Shown: in pieces, positions 1 to 27,367 of the stretch
How the letters are laid out: each line of letters begins with the position of its first letter
Position numbering within the stretch: the stretch's first letter is position 1
NCBI GenBank assembly: GCA_004335835.1
Contig: RWJK01000862.1
Coordinates: forward strand, 1 to 64,000
DNA: 64,000 nt
From: Scenedesmus sp. ARA3
Taxonomy: Eukaryota > Chlorophyta > Chlorophyceae > Sphaeropleales > Scenedesmaceae
Direction: 5' to 3'
Made by a program: the position numbers and the translations under genes
Notes under the pieces: generated by a model
Database searches by the model: none
Told to the model about the DNA's origin: nothing
Seen by the model: only the letters and a program-made list of their open reading frames with translations

Positions 1-16140
<16,140 letters not shown>

Positions 16141-17495
16141 CACATGCTGCCTCTTTTGCTGTTGCTGCTGTTGCTGCTTTGTGGTCTCACCTGCCCTCTT
16201 ATCCCCTCATCCATCGTGGTTCGACACACCACTTCTCTCTGATTGCTTGATCATTTGGCCTAGAGCTCGTACAGCAATCAAGTGAGGCACAAAGTTCAAA
16301 CCACAGCTGTCCTCAACATGTTCAGCCGCTATTCTAGCGATGCTACAGCAATTATGCAACCTTTTGAATTTCATGTCCATGAACATCGCAGCATTTGGGA
16401 CAAGTTCGTAACATGTGCTGTGTGCTGAGCTGTGGGGTTCGAACGCCCCCCAACCGTCTCGTGCAGCTGCAGCGTCAACATGGCCCGCATCCTGCAAGAT
16501 AGCATAATGCTGTCAAACCACTCCTATGTATGCTCCAAGCACAGGGAGTGGCTTCGCTGGCATGTGTGGCAGCCATCAATGATGAGTCAGGCTGGCCAGC
16601 GGCCATGGCCACCAGCCACTGAGGCTAACAAGGCGGGCCAGGCGCAAATGCGACACAGCCAGGAGCTTAACACTGCTGCCCGCGCTCACAGCTGACGTTG
16701 AGCACCTCTGTCACTGGGAAAAGGCCTTGAATTTAGTCAAACCAAGCTCAGGCCTGTATCCTTGCACGGTGTGGCCGAGTCAGGGCCGTGTCATGTGCCG
16801 CACATCAGGCTGAGTAAGTTTGCTCCGCCTACTCAGTCCCAGGTAACTGCAATGCCTAGGGCATTGAATGTCAGGATACAGGGCTGCAAGAAACACACCA
16901 CTGCAGCGCTGCAGGTCTGCCACTTGCCTTCTTGTGGCTTGCTGGTGATCATCGCCACGCTGGCATTCAGCCGATGACCTCTGGTCAAGGCAGGCTGCCA
17001 GCCCATGAGCTGCCAGCATTTCTGAGGCGTCGCGGCATCAACGAGTGGAGCAAGGCCACTGCCTTATCAAATTCAAATCTTCATGCGCAACTTATGCACA
17101 GTTGGCGCATGTGCACCATGCACCCACGGTGACCAGTGCACTAGTGGTGCTGACTAGCATCTCTTGTACTGCACGGCCTGAGCATGCGTGCGTTCAGAGC
17201 TGCACGGCTGGGCCTCCAAACAACAGACAGAAAATCTGATAACGCATCAGCACCGCAGCAAGAGCACCCTGCAATGCTCACTGACCGGCAGACAGACAGT
17301 CATACTGACTGTCAGGCACCAACATAATTACGCCGAGGATTGCACGCACAAAGAGCCCACGCACTTCCAAGCTCATCTTAAACCAACGTTGTGTTGTTCA
17401 GCTTTAGCGTATAGTCAACGGCTGTTTGCGGCAAGCTGCAGCATCCTTGTTCGCACCACCAGTGTAGAAACATCTAGCAGTCACACAGCAGCACC
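16141..17495. promoter_or_regulatory. Divergent intergenic region POLQ / HSP10
   Basis: About 1.35 kb between two divergent starts. It must hold both promoters and 5' UTRs. No clear TATA box, heat-shock element array, gene or mobile element could be identified by eye. Confidence 0.5.
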
Positions 17496-18430
17496 ATGGC
17501 ACGCCGGCTTATTCCTCTGCTTGATCGCGTTCTCATTGAGAGGATAATCGCGCCAACAAAGTCCGCAGGAGGCGTGCTGCTCCCAGAGAGCGCAGTGCCG
17601 AAGGTGCGAGTGACACGCACTGTGTACTGGCTGCTACAGCAGGCTGCTGCTGCCGCATATGTTCTAGATCGCATCATACAACTGTACACTGTAGGTGAAC
17701 GAGGGCGTGGTGCTGGCAGTGGGTCCAGGCAGGCGCAACAAGGACGGGGACCTCATCCCTGTGGGTGTGAAGGAGGGAGACAAGGTGCTGCTGCCAGAGT
17801 ATGGAGGCAGCCTAGTCAAGATGGACAACAAGGAGTGAGTGCCACACTGACAGTATGCCCCTCATGCCCGTGGCAACAGCAGCCTGTTGCATGAGGAGGA
17901 GGAGGAGGAGGAGCAGCAGCAGCAGCAGCAGCACTGTGCCGTGGCTGCGTGGTCAGCGATGCTACATGCACAGTGTCAGCAGGCTCATCCTGGTTACAGT
18001 TTAGCCATGCGCATTGCGGCTAGTCATGCGCTGCTGCTGGAGGTGGTGGTCGCTGCCGTGCTTTTGCTGCTGATGGTCGCCCGTGTCAAGTGCGCAGCTG
18101 GAGATGCCTGGCAGCAGGTGTCTGGCAGACTAGGCAGTACAGGGTAAACGCAGGCATTATAGTAGCCAATTGCCATGGCAGTTCAATGCCGCAGCTCAGC
18201 ATGTAGGCCAGTCCTGCATTCGTGCACATATGAAAACGTTTGGCGCAACAGTTGCCATGCGTTGCAGTGATGATATCTGAAGTTGCGGGCAAAAATTATG
18301 CATGCCTTGGTACACCTGCCAACAACCGTCACGCTGCAGCTGCTTACGCGTTTGTATCCTTGCTGTTCTGTGTCACTGCAGGCTATTCCTGTACAGAGAC
18401 GAGGACATCCTAGGTGTATTGACCGAGTGA
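17496..18430 (+). CDS. CPN10: Mitochondrial chaperonin 10 (co-chaperonin GroES family)
   Basis: Three exons (17496-17603, 17695-17834, 18382-18430) join in phase to 98 residues, the usual length of a single-domain Cpn10. The protein caps Cpn60 to enclose folding substrates. Visible hallmarks are the N-terminal [11 protein letters not shown] strand, the mobile loop [14 protein letters not shown] at about 19-32, the roof segment [11 protein letters not shown], and the C-terminal [10 protein letters not shown] strand. There is no long targeting peptide, which fits mitochondrial Cpn10, whose own N-terminus acts as the signal; the plastid Cpn20 is a double domain and is excluded. The last exon codes for only 15 residues, so automated prediction could miss it. 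The second intron holds a GAG/CAG tract. It is divergent from POLQ. Confidence 0.95.
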
Positions 18431-19050
18431 TTTCGCTGGAGAGAATGAGGGTTGTGAGAGAGGGTTTTGCATGCAAGGAAAGGTAGCCGCTACTGTCTGT
18501 CAGTTGCAGCAGAAGTGTCGTCTATTTTGACGCACGATTATACTGCTGGCAGCACGCGGGACTCAGAGAGTGACGCATTACTCAGCAGTTTGCAGCAGCT
18601 TGATCCAGGCATGCATGTGCTGCCGCTGCTTGCTTTGGTTATCATGGCAAGGACAGCTGGCATATATGCACTGGTGCATGTGCTGAGCCGTCACCATTAG
18701 TGGGGCTCGGCTGTGTCACTGGGCAGTACTGTACAGCAGCAGTTCTGTTGCTGGCAGTTGGCAGTGGCTGCTAGCTTGGAGAGCATGCCATTGGTGTTGC
18801 AGCTGTAACAGATGATATCATATGCCCACTGCTACAGAAACGGGGGTTGAAGAAGGAGAACCTCAGGTTCAGTGAGCATCCGGGGCGGGCTTTTGGACAA
18901 GTTCGCTTTTGTATTTGACGCCGGGCCCCCAACAGCAGCTGCTACATTAGCATGTTCACATGGTAGAAAAGCTTTCAGTGTTTGCTGATTGATCGACCAT
19001 ACTTGAGCTGGTTGTCGAAATTCGGTTCACTTCTGTGAGGCACCACCACC
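18431..19050. other. Intergenic region CPN10 to TOP1
   Basis: About 620 bp holding the CPN10 3' UTR and the TOP1 promoter. A TGTAA motif at 18804-18808 is a possible polyadenylation signal. No further gene was seen. Confidence 0.5.
18804..18808 (+). terminator. Candidate TGTAA polyadenylation signal for CPN10
   Basis: TGTAA is the usual chlorophycean poly(A) signal. This one lies about 375 bp after the CPN10 stop and is the first one noticed. Confidence 0.35.
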
Positions 19051-22000
19051 ATGTCGTCGTCCGATAGCGACGATGATATGCCTTTGGCGCAACGTGCAGC
19101 ACAAAAGGTAGACATTAAACCAGCTAGCAACGGTGCAGCTGCTGCTAAGAGGCCTGCAGCACGCAAGGCCAGTAGTTCAGCTGCTAGGAGCAGCCCTAGC
19201 AGTGGATCTAGCGGCTCTGACAGCGACAGCGACAGTGATAGCGACTCAGAAGATGATGTGCCTCTATCTCAGCGCACGCCGCAGCCCAAAGCGGGCGCCA
19301 AGCGCAAGAAACCAGCAGCAGCAGCAGTCAAGAAGCAGCCAGCTAAGAAGCAGAAAACAAACGCGGGCTCATCCACGCGGCCTAAATCAGGCGGCAAGGG
19401 TGGTGGAGAGCCTAAGTGGACCACGCTGGTGCACTCAGGCGTGCTGTTCCCACCAGGTGTGCTGCTCTTGTTGGCGCGAGCAGCAGCATTAGCATGACCC
19501 TGCAGTTATGCAAAATTGCTTACAGCAAGTCGGAAGTACACACACATACTACTCGCATATGTTGATTCTCTTGCTGCTCGACTGGTGGAAGCAGTCAAAG
19601 GAGGTTGCTTGGATCATGTGTGTTTAGTAACCAACAATAACCACATCCTTACTGCACGCCGTCTTGCATCTCAACGCCATTTGGTCTTAAGCACAGGCAT
19701 GGAGTGTCCACCACTCTCGGTTGTAATGTTTTGCAACAGCCTGCAGCATATACAGTGTGCCTGGCACACATTTATACGAACTGCAACCGGTTCACATGTA
19801 GTACACGCACTGCACGCTTGCAGCAGCTCACACAGCATGCCATGCTTGCGCGCACCCCACTCCACTCATCATCTGCACAACCTCAAGCACAAAAGCAAGC
19901 ACAACGGCACAGCCGCATCTTGACACTGTACATTGGCATGCACAACGGCATCAGCCACATGTACACATCTGCACAAACACTTACAACACCTGCACGCAAC
20001 CGCACCTGTGCCACTTCTTCACACACGCAAAGTACGAGCCGCACGGCGTGAAGGTGCTGTACGAGGGCAAGCCCAGCAGCACGCCATGCTCATACACAGC
20101 ACACCCCACCCATCATCTGCACAAGTGCATGCACAACCCCAACCGCATCTGTACACTGTACATTGTACATTGGCTTGCTCAACTACACCCATCCCTCACC
20201 TGCATCTGCGTCTCTGTCACTTCTTCACACACACGCAGAGTACGAGCCGCACGGCGTGAAGGTGTTGTACGAGGGCAAGCCCGTGGAGCTCACCCCCGAG
20301 CAGGAGGAGGTGGCCAGCATGTTTGCCATCATGAAGGAGACGGACTACATGAGCAAGCCCACCTTCCTCAAAAACTTCTGGGAGGGCTTCAAGGCGGTGC
20401 GGCGCAGCAGCAGCAGCAGCAGCAGCAGCGGCAGTAGCAGCAGCAGTAGCAGCATCAGCTACATTGGGCATGTACTGAGGGCGCTGAAGCAGCGGCGGCG
20501 GCAGCAGCAGCATATTGGGTGGCGGCGTTGATAGCGATGCGGCAGCGCCAGCAGCAACAGCCGCAGCAGCAGCTGTAACATGAGTGCTGCTGCAGATGGG
20601 TGCGGAGCGGCAGCAGCAGCAAAAGGGGTATTTGTGTCAAAGAAGTGCGGCAGCAGCAGCGCCAGCGCCATGGTTGTCCGCATGGGTGGATGCGCGAAGG
20701 GCGTGCAGCAGCAGCGGCAGCAGCTGCACAGGCGGATGCGCTGATAGCAGTGGAGGAACAGTGGGGGCAGCGACATTTATCAACAGCATGAGCAGCAAGG
20801 TTTATGTGTTCAAGGTTTTGGCCGTATCTGGCCCTGGCTTGTGGGTTTGCACTCACTGGTTAGGAATCACCTAAGGTGGTTTGGGAGTGGCTCCTTCCTC
20901 TGGGTTCACCTCTTGCTAGAAAAACGTGTGATTGATTGAATTGATTGATGAGCAGCATCACATACGCTGCTGCAGCTGACTTGGAAGCATCATGTCATTG
21001 CCGCAGGTGCTGGGGCGCGGCCACGTCATCAAGGACTTGGCTAAGTGCAAACAGCGTGAGCAGCGTCACCTACAGCTGACTGTCATGTTTTCATGCATCC
21101 TGGTGTATCGCATCATTGCCGCAGGTGCTGGGGCGTGGCCACGTCATCAAGGACCTGGCCAAGTGCGACTTCACGCCCATCTACGACCACCTCATGGCGG
21201 AGCGCGACAAGAAGAAGGCGCTCACCAAGGAGGTACGTAAATATAACTTATAGCACTACTGCTGTGTGTGTGGCAGCAACAGCAGCAGCAGGGGGTAAGT
21301 GGAAACACGCCAGAGGCAGCAACTGCGCAGAGAAGAAGCACGAGTAAGAGAATCAGCAATGCTTGATGATGCAACAATGGTGTGTTACACAACAGTAGTG
21401 TGCGCATGCGCACACTTGCGCCTGCAGCTGCTGCTGCCAAGTCCCCTGATTGCATCCGTGCCATGCTTGCCTCGTTCATGTGTGCCACTAAAAGCACAAA
21501 GCACGCGCAGCAGTTTGAAGATCTGCTGCTGCTGCAAATGTTTCGTTGATTGTGCTCGCAGGAGAAGGCGGCCATCAAGGTGCAGAAAGATGCAGCGGAG
21601 GCCAAGTACAAGCACGCGCTGGTGGACGGGCGGCAGGAGCAGGTGGGGGCAGGGCTTTGGCAGTCTGGCATATTGCAGGACAGCAGGTTGCAGGACAGCA
21701 GGTTGCAGGACAGCAGGCAGCTACAGGCAGCACACACATAAGCAGCGGGCTGTGTGGTCACCGCCGGCATATGCATGTTAGGCGCGGAGCAGCAGAATAC
21801 TGTACAGGTGTAGGGTGCAGCTTGCAAGATGCTCTCGGCAGGACCGTCCAGCAGATGTTGCGGCTGGCTGTGCTGCTGCCTCATGCTGCTTACGTTCATC
21901 ATGCACTGATGCATACCTGCATAAGCCGTGTGCTGGCCAGGTTGTGCGTAAAGCCGCCTAGCCTGTTCTGATGCAGGCAGCACCCACAGCAGTGCGCCTG

Positions 22001-25000
22001 TGCAGTCACTGCCGGCATTTGGTTGCACAGCGGCTCTGCAAGGATATATCGCGTGCGTCCAGTTTGTGGCGCAGCTTGCAAACAACCCTCGGCGCTGCAC
22101 GGCAGGGCAGTTCAGCAGTAGATCCACTGCATCGTGCTGCTTCTACATGCTCCTTACACGCGACACACACATGTATATGCAGAATATGTCAACTGTGTTT
22201 TTTTTCATACTTGCCGCTTGCCAGGTGGGCAACTTCCGCGTGGAGCCGCCCAGCCTGTTCCGCGGGCGCGGGGAGCACCCCAAGATGGGCAAGATCAAGC
22301 AGCGCGTGTACCCGCGCGACATCACCATCAACATCGGTGAGCCGGCTGCACCTGGCTGCTACTACCCGTGGCTGGTGCCTGGCTGCTGCTCAGTGCACAT
22401 GCACAGCTATGTGCCATTGCTCACGACGGCGAGGTAGCCGAGGGACGCACATGTTGCTTGAATCTGATGTAAAGGGGCACAAGGAACTCAAAAGCGCTGC
22501 ATGATCTGACTCTGCTGCGTGGTGTGGTGTGGTGTGCTGCGCTGCACACTTGCAGGCAAGGACGCGCCCATCCCTGAGCACCCCTACCCCGGGCAGCGCT
22601 GGAAGGAGGTGCGCCACGACAACACTGTCACCTGGCTGGCCTTCTGGAAGGACACCGTCAACCCCAAGGAGTACAAGTGAGTGTTTCGTTGTATTTGTTA
22701 TGCTTTGTTTTCTTGTGTTGGATGGTTGCTGTATGCCGAGCAGCAGGCAGTCGCATGCCTAAGCATGCCAGCTAGCTGGGGGCGTGCATGGTGTCATCGT
22801 TCTGAGATGAACACAGCCTGTCAAACTAGGGGCAAGCCAGCATTACAGCTGCCTTATCATCAGCTACGCCTCTGGATGTTCGGGGCAGGACATGCTGCAG
22901 CGTGTTCATTCGATCTTGTGTCAGATCAAATGCCGGCCTTGCTCACTACCGCACACCTGCTGCTGCTGCTGCTCCTGCTGCTGTGTCTGGCGGCAGGTAC
23001 GTGTGGCTGGGCGCCACCAGCTCCTTCAAGGCTGAGAGCGACCTGCTCAAGTACGAGAAGGCGCGCAAGCTCAAGGACTACATCACCGACATCCGCAAGA
23101 ACTACAAGCGCGACTGGGAGAGCAGCGACGTGCGCAAGAAGCAGGTGCGCGTGTGGGCTGTGTGTGGCTGCATCGCCGGCAGTAGGTGCGCTAACGCGCC
23201 AGGCTACACAAGGCCTGCGGAAGTGCCTTTTCACCGCAGGGGGCTCCAACCCAAGTACTTAGACTCTGCATATGGCTGCGCCATGCATGCCTGCTGTGCT
23301 GCGGATAGCCTCCTCCCATGAGCATGGCAATGTGATGTGCCAGGTTGTGGATGAGACTTTCTATAGTTTTGCCTGCAACTTGCTGTGCTGTGCTGTGCCT
23401 TGCCGCAGATGGGCGTGGCGGTGTACTTCCTGGACAGGCTCTGATTCTGCAGATGTTTTGGCATGTGCAGATGGGCACAACGTCATTCTTCTCCTTCTTT
23501 ATGAGGCCTTTAACCTGAGCCTGCCACTTGCAATGCACCCGCATATGTTTGGTATGTGCAGATGGGCGTGGCGGTGTACTTCCTGGACAAGCTGGCGCTG
23601 CGTGCGGGCCACGAGAAGGACGACGACGAGGCAGACACAGTGGGCTGCTGCACGCTCAAGGTGGGGGCGGCGCGCAGCAGACAGCAACTATGTGTGGCGG
23701 CTGTTGGCATGTCATGGTGCTGGCAATGAGGGTATGTACTGTCTGCCAGTACCGGGAGCAGGGCAGCACACCAACATCTGTACAGCGGCATCCGCTTGTG
23801 CTGAGAACCGCATGCAGGTGCGCGCGTCGGCCGGCACGCCGTACACACACGCATCCCCGCCGCATGTGCAACCACTGCTGCAGGTGGAGAACGTGGAGTG
23901 CGTGCCGCCCAACCACATCAAGTTTGACTTCCTGGGTAAGGACAGCATCCGCTACGAGAACACTGTGGACGTGGAGCTGGCGGTGTACAAGGCGGTGCAG
24001 GCCTTCATCAAGGTGGACGCCAAGGGCAAGCGTGAGTACCAGCTGTACAATGCGCTGCGGTGCATGCCTTGTTGCTGGCTGCATAGCGCAGATGTATACT
24101 TTGTAGGGTCAGTGCACAAGGCGGTGCAGGGCAAGCGTGAGTGGCTGCGCTGCTGCGTGTTGTAGCTGTGTGTTGCGACTGCTTGGTATGTATGTCTTCT
24201 GTTCGGTGTACAGCACTGCTGTAGAGGTGTCGGGCTGCTGGGTCCAGCAAGCGCGGACACCATGTATGGTGTTGCTGCATGTACTCGCAGCTATATGAGT
24301 AAAGAGCTAGCGCAGCCGCAGGCTGCTGCAGGGGCATGCGGCTGCTGGGGGCAGCAGGTATGGCTGGTACAACAGCGTAACTGCTTTGTGTGATGCGGTT
24401 TCTCTAACCTCACGCTGCTGTGCGCGTCGGCTGCTGGGGTGGTTGCTGGCTGCAGGCAAGGGCCCGCGCGACATGCTGTTTGACACCTTTGACGCCACAG
24501 ACCTCAACAAGGAGCTCAAGGGGCTCATGGACGGCCTCAGCGTCAAGGTGGGGCGAGGATGGGGGTGGGATGAGTGCATGGTGGTCTGCCGCAGCTTGGG
24601 TGGCGTGGTCTGTGTCTTCCTGCAGCCAAAGAAGTGGCGCCATAGTTGATGCTTCGCCTGGCCAGCATGTGTGGCAGCTGGCGGCAGTTGCAGCAAGATG
24701 CATGTTTGCATGCCGCTACTGTACATCATGGTGCGTTTGCCTATCGCAACGCTCTATATTGTTACATACTCAACCAGACACTTGCTGCACTTTGTCACAA
24801 TTTGTATCCCGGCATCCGCCTTTGCGTGTGCCGCCAGGTGTTCCGCACGTACAACGCGTCCATCACGCTGGACCGGCTGCTGAGCGAGATGGAAGAGGCG
24901 GAGGAGGACGCGTATGCGGCCAAGAGCGTGGACGCAAAAAAGGCAGACTACGACAGGGCCAACAAGGAGGTGTGCGGGGTTGTGTGGCTGTTGGCTGTGT

Positions 25001-25993
25001 GGCTGCAGGAGGTAGCTGCTCTTCAGTGTTGATGGTGATGCAGGAAATTGGACGTCACAGGCGAGTATCCCGTGTGTGAACGTGCCAGAGTTCATCGCAA
25101 AACACCACATATTGTGCCGCACCCATCCAGGGTTACAAGGTTGCAGTTTTACAGCATCCCCGGCTGATACGGGCGTGCGTAAATTAAGGAAAAAGGCAGG
25201 AGCCGAGACTCACATCACTGTAATGTCGTGACAAATCCCGCTACCTTGAGCGCAGTCGTGGCAGGGTGCTTGAGCGCACCCATCCAACCTGTACCCCTCA
25301 CATCTCCCGCATGCAGGTGGCCATCCTGTGTAACCACCAGCGCAGCGTGCCCAAGACGCACGAGACCAGCATGGCCAAGGTCACTGAGAAGCTCAACGCG
25401 ATGCGGGAGGAGATCAAGGCCCTGGAGGAGGAGCACGAGGCGGCACTCAAGGCCAAGGGACGCGGCAAGAACCCCGACGCGTGAGCATGCGCTGCCATCG
25501 GATGCTGTGCATGCGCTGCCAGCACACATGACATGCATAGTCTCGCGCAGCAGTTTCCTGCAAGTGTCATTGCTGCTGCTGTGCATTCCCTCTTTCAGCA
25601 TATGAGTATGCGGACACCTGCCATGCGTGGGGTGCTACATTCTGTGTGCTAGCTTGCTCAATTGCCATGCCGTGTACTGCACCTTCTTCAGCCCCGTGCC
25701 CGCTGCTCAACCCACCTCTGTCGTACCTTCCATTTTTGACTTCTGTTACACGCAGCATTGCGAGCAAGCTGTCCAAGAAGATGGCTGCGCTGGAGAAGGC
25801 TGAGCTGCAGGCGGCGGTCAAGGAGGACCTCAAGACAGTGGCGCTGGGCACCTCCAAGATCAACTACATGGACCCGCGCATCAGCATCGCGTGGTGCAAG
25901 CGCAACGAGGTGCCCATTGAGAAGGTGTTCAACAAGAGCCTGCTGTCCAAGTTCCACTGGGCCATGGACGTGGAGAGCAGCTTCAGGTTCTGA
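19051..25993 (+). CDS. TOP1: DNA topoisomerase I (type IB)
   Basis: Relaxes supercoils in the nucleus through a 3'-phosphotyrosyl intermediate. 13 exons: 19051-19456, 20239-20396, 21125-21232, 21562-21642, 22225-22336, 22556-22676, 22997-23144, 23562-23660, 23884-24031, 24456-24547, 24838-24969, 25317-25480, 25756-25993, encoding 668 residues in unbroken phase. The N-terminus (1-130) is Ser/Asp- and Lys-rich and unstructured. Next comes the core ([20 protein letters not shown] onward), a charged coiled-coil linker at about 545-600, and the C-terminal domain. The catalytic set is complete by alignment: R392, K430, R494, H542 and nucleophile Y627 in SKINYMDP. It is slightly shorter than human TOP1 through a short N-terminus and linker. 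Five or six introns and the 3' flank contain partial exon copies. Confidence 0.97.
19837..20073 (+). repeat. Acceptor-side partial copy of TOP1 exon 2 with long intron tail
   Basis: A unit of more than 200 bp ends with the intron tail CACTTCTTCACACACGC and about 40 exon bases (20031-20073), then resumes at 20082 and leads into the true exon at 20239. The copy has CAAAG where the true acceptor is CAGAG, so the splice AG is weakened. Confidence 0.85.
20973..21049 (+). repeat. Acceptor-side partial copy of TOP1 exon 3
   Basis: Acceptor GCCGCAG plus about 43 exon bases (21006-21048) are repeated 119 bp before the true acceptor at 21125, with three substitutions. After the shared stretch the copy diverges and the frame is lost. 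Confidence 0.9.
21668..21722. repeat. 15-bp minisatellite in TOP1 intron 4
   Basis: About four tandem units of CAGGACAGCAGGTTG start shortly after the exon 4 donor. Confidence 0.8.
21936..21972 (+). repeat. Possible acceptor-side copy of TOP1 exon 5
   Basis: GCCAGGT followed after a gap by AAGCCGCCTAGCCTGTTC resembles the exon 5 start (GCCAGGT... GAGCCGCCCAGCCTGTTC at 22221-22260). It is diverged with an internal deletion, so the assignment is tentative. Confidence 0.45.
23400..23480 (+). repeat. Two acceptor-side partial copies of TOP1 exon 8
   Basis: 23406-23440 repeats the acceptor and 31 bases of exon 8 (MGVAVYFLD). 23455-23480 repeats the intron tail, acceptor and about 8 exon bases. 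The true exon starts at 23562. Confidence 0.85.
24113..24151 (+). repeat. Donor-side partial copy of TOP1 exon 9
   Basis: GTGCACAAGGCGGTGCAG followed by GGCAAGCGTGAGT repeats the exon 9 end and its donor, with 24 internal bases missing. It lies about 85 bp after the true donor at 24032. Confidence 0.8.
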
Positions 25994-27367
25994 GGCAGCT
26001 AGCTGCAGGGTTTGCAGCTGGCTGAAGCTGTCAGGCAGCTGCAGGGTTTTTAGCTGGCTGAGGTTGTGAGGCAGCTGCAAGTTCCACTGGGTCATGGACG
26101 CGGAGAGCAGCTTCAGGTTCTGAGGCAGCAAGAGCAGCAGCAGCACGAATAGCTGCTGATGTGGTGGGTGCTGCAGCAGCAGTGGCAGCTGCCTGGAGCG
26201 ACGGCTAGCGCCGCCGGCAGCCCAACAGCAAGCGGCTGGCGGTGCAGCAGAGGCTGGGCATTTGGTGAGCAGCTGCTATCAGCTGCTGCGTGTATGTTCT
26301 GTGCACTGAGGTGCAGTTGCAGGTCTGTGGTGCAGACTTTGACGCCTGGGTATGTCTGCTGGCAAGCAGCAAACACAGGGTGGCTTGACCGGGCAGCAGG
26401 CGTGGTGGCACTTTGCATGTGCGGCGAACTGCCATTCATTTGGTGCCATCCACTTTGGGACAGGTGGATCACAGCAATGTAGGCTCTGAGTAAGGGCCTT
26501 GGTTTTGTACTGAGAAGTTGCTTGCTGGCATTACTTTGGGTCGTTTTGCAAGAAGGAGGGACTCCCTCCTCGGAGTTGTGTAGCGCCGATGTGTGGCGCT
26601 GCATATGCAGCTGCGGCGGTGGGAGGCCGGTGTGCTGCTTGAACTGGCTGTGAAATGCATGCTGTTTGCAGCTGCCACTGAGTGCTGCGCATAACGCGCA
26701 TGCAGTTTTGTAAGCAGTGTGATGCTGTCTTGAGTGTTCCGTCTCGGCCGGTCTTGTACTTGTCGACATGCATGTGTGCAGTGTGTGCTTGTGGCTGCTT
26801 TGTTGACGGCGGCTGCAGCACAGCTGTTTGCGCAACATTCTTTTCAAGCCGTGTTGTGTCGTGACTTGCACATGCCGCCTTTTACCTGCATGCAGCTCCT
26901 GCGTTTGCACAGGCGTGTGTAAGTCTGTGAGACTCTCTGCAGCGCACAGGTGTAACCACCAACAGGTGCTACACAGGCTGTGGCCGATAGATGCACCAGT
27001 GAGCTGCTACGTGGCTTGAACACTGCTATGCAGCTGTGTTTTGGGTATGCACTCTGCCACGCACCACAACAGCTCGACACAGGATGTAGCCAAACCCTAA
27101 CCTGCTGCTGTCCTGCCTCACCGATGATGGGGCTGAGCAATCTTAACTGCTTGCCCACTGTTGGATGTCGCAGACCACTTCTGCTGCTGCCGAATGTTCC
27201 TGTGCCACCTCGGCTGTCTCGCGCCTAGTACATAAGGCAGGTTACGCTGTACGACAACCATGGCCTTGCTCTGCGCACACATTGACGTCATACACACTCT
27301 TGTAGAAAGTTAGCACCCTATCATGGGTATGCTTGCTTGGACGATGTAGCTCCGGAACAGCAGCAGC
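25994..27367. other. Intergenic region TOP1 to unknown gene
   Basis: About 1.37 kb. It starts with the repeated TOP1 tail (26003-26130). Open frames on both strands here have no recognisable protein features. A TGTAA at 26709-26713 is far from the stop. No further gene is supported. Confidence 0.5.
26003..26130 (+). repeat. Tandem copies of the TOP1 coding end within the 3' flank
   Basis: 26079-26130 repeats the last roughly 45 coding bases, the stop codon and the following GAGGCAGC of 25949-26002 with few changes. A shorter GGCAGCTGCAGGGTTT unit repeats between them. This edge has no splice donor. Confidence 0.9.

Noticed and set aside
16435..16790. tRNA-like boxes: GGTTCGAA near 16437 and GTGGCCGAG near 16770
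   Set aside because: The B-box-like element lies upstream of the A-box-like one, far apart, with no cloverleaf.
21299..22127. Minus-strand 301-codon frame across TOP1 introns
   Set aside because: Antisense to TOP1 exon 4 and its minisatellite; Cys-rich random composition.
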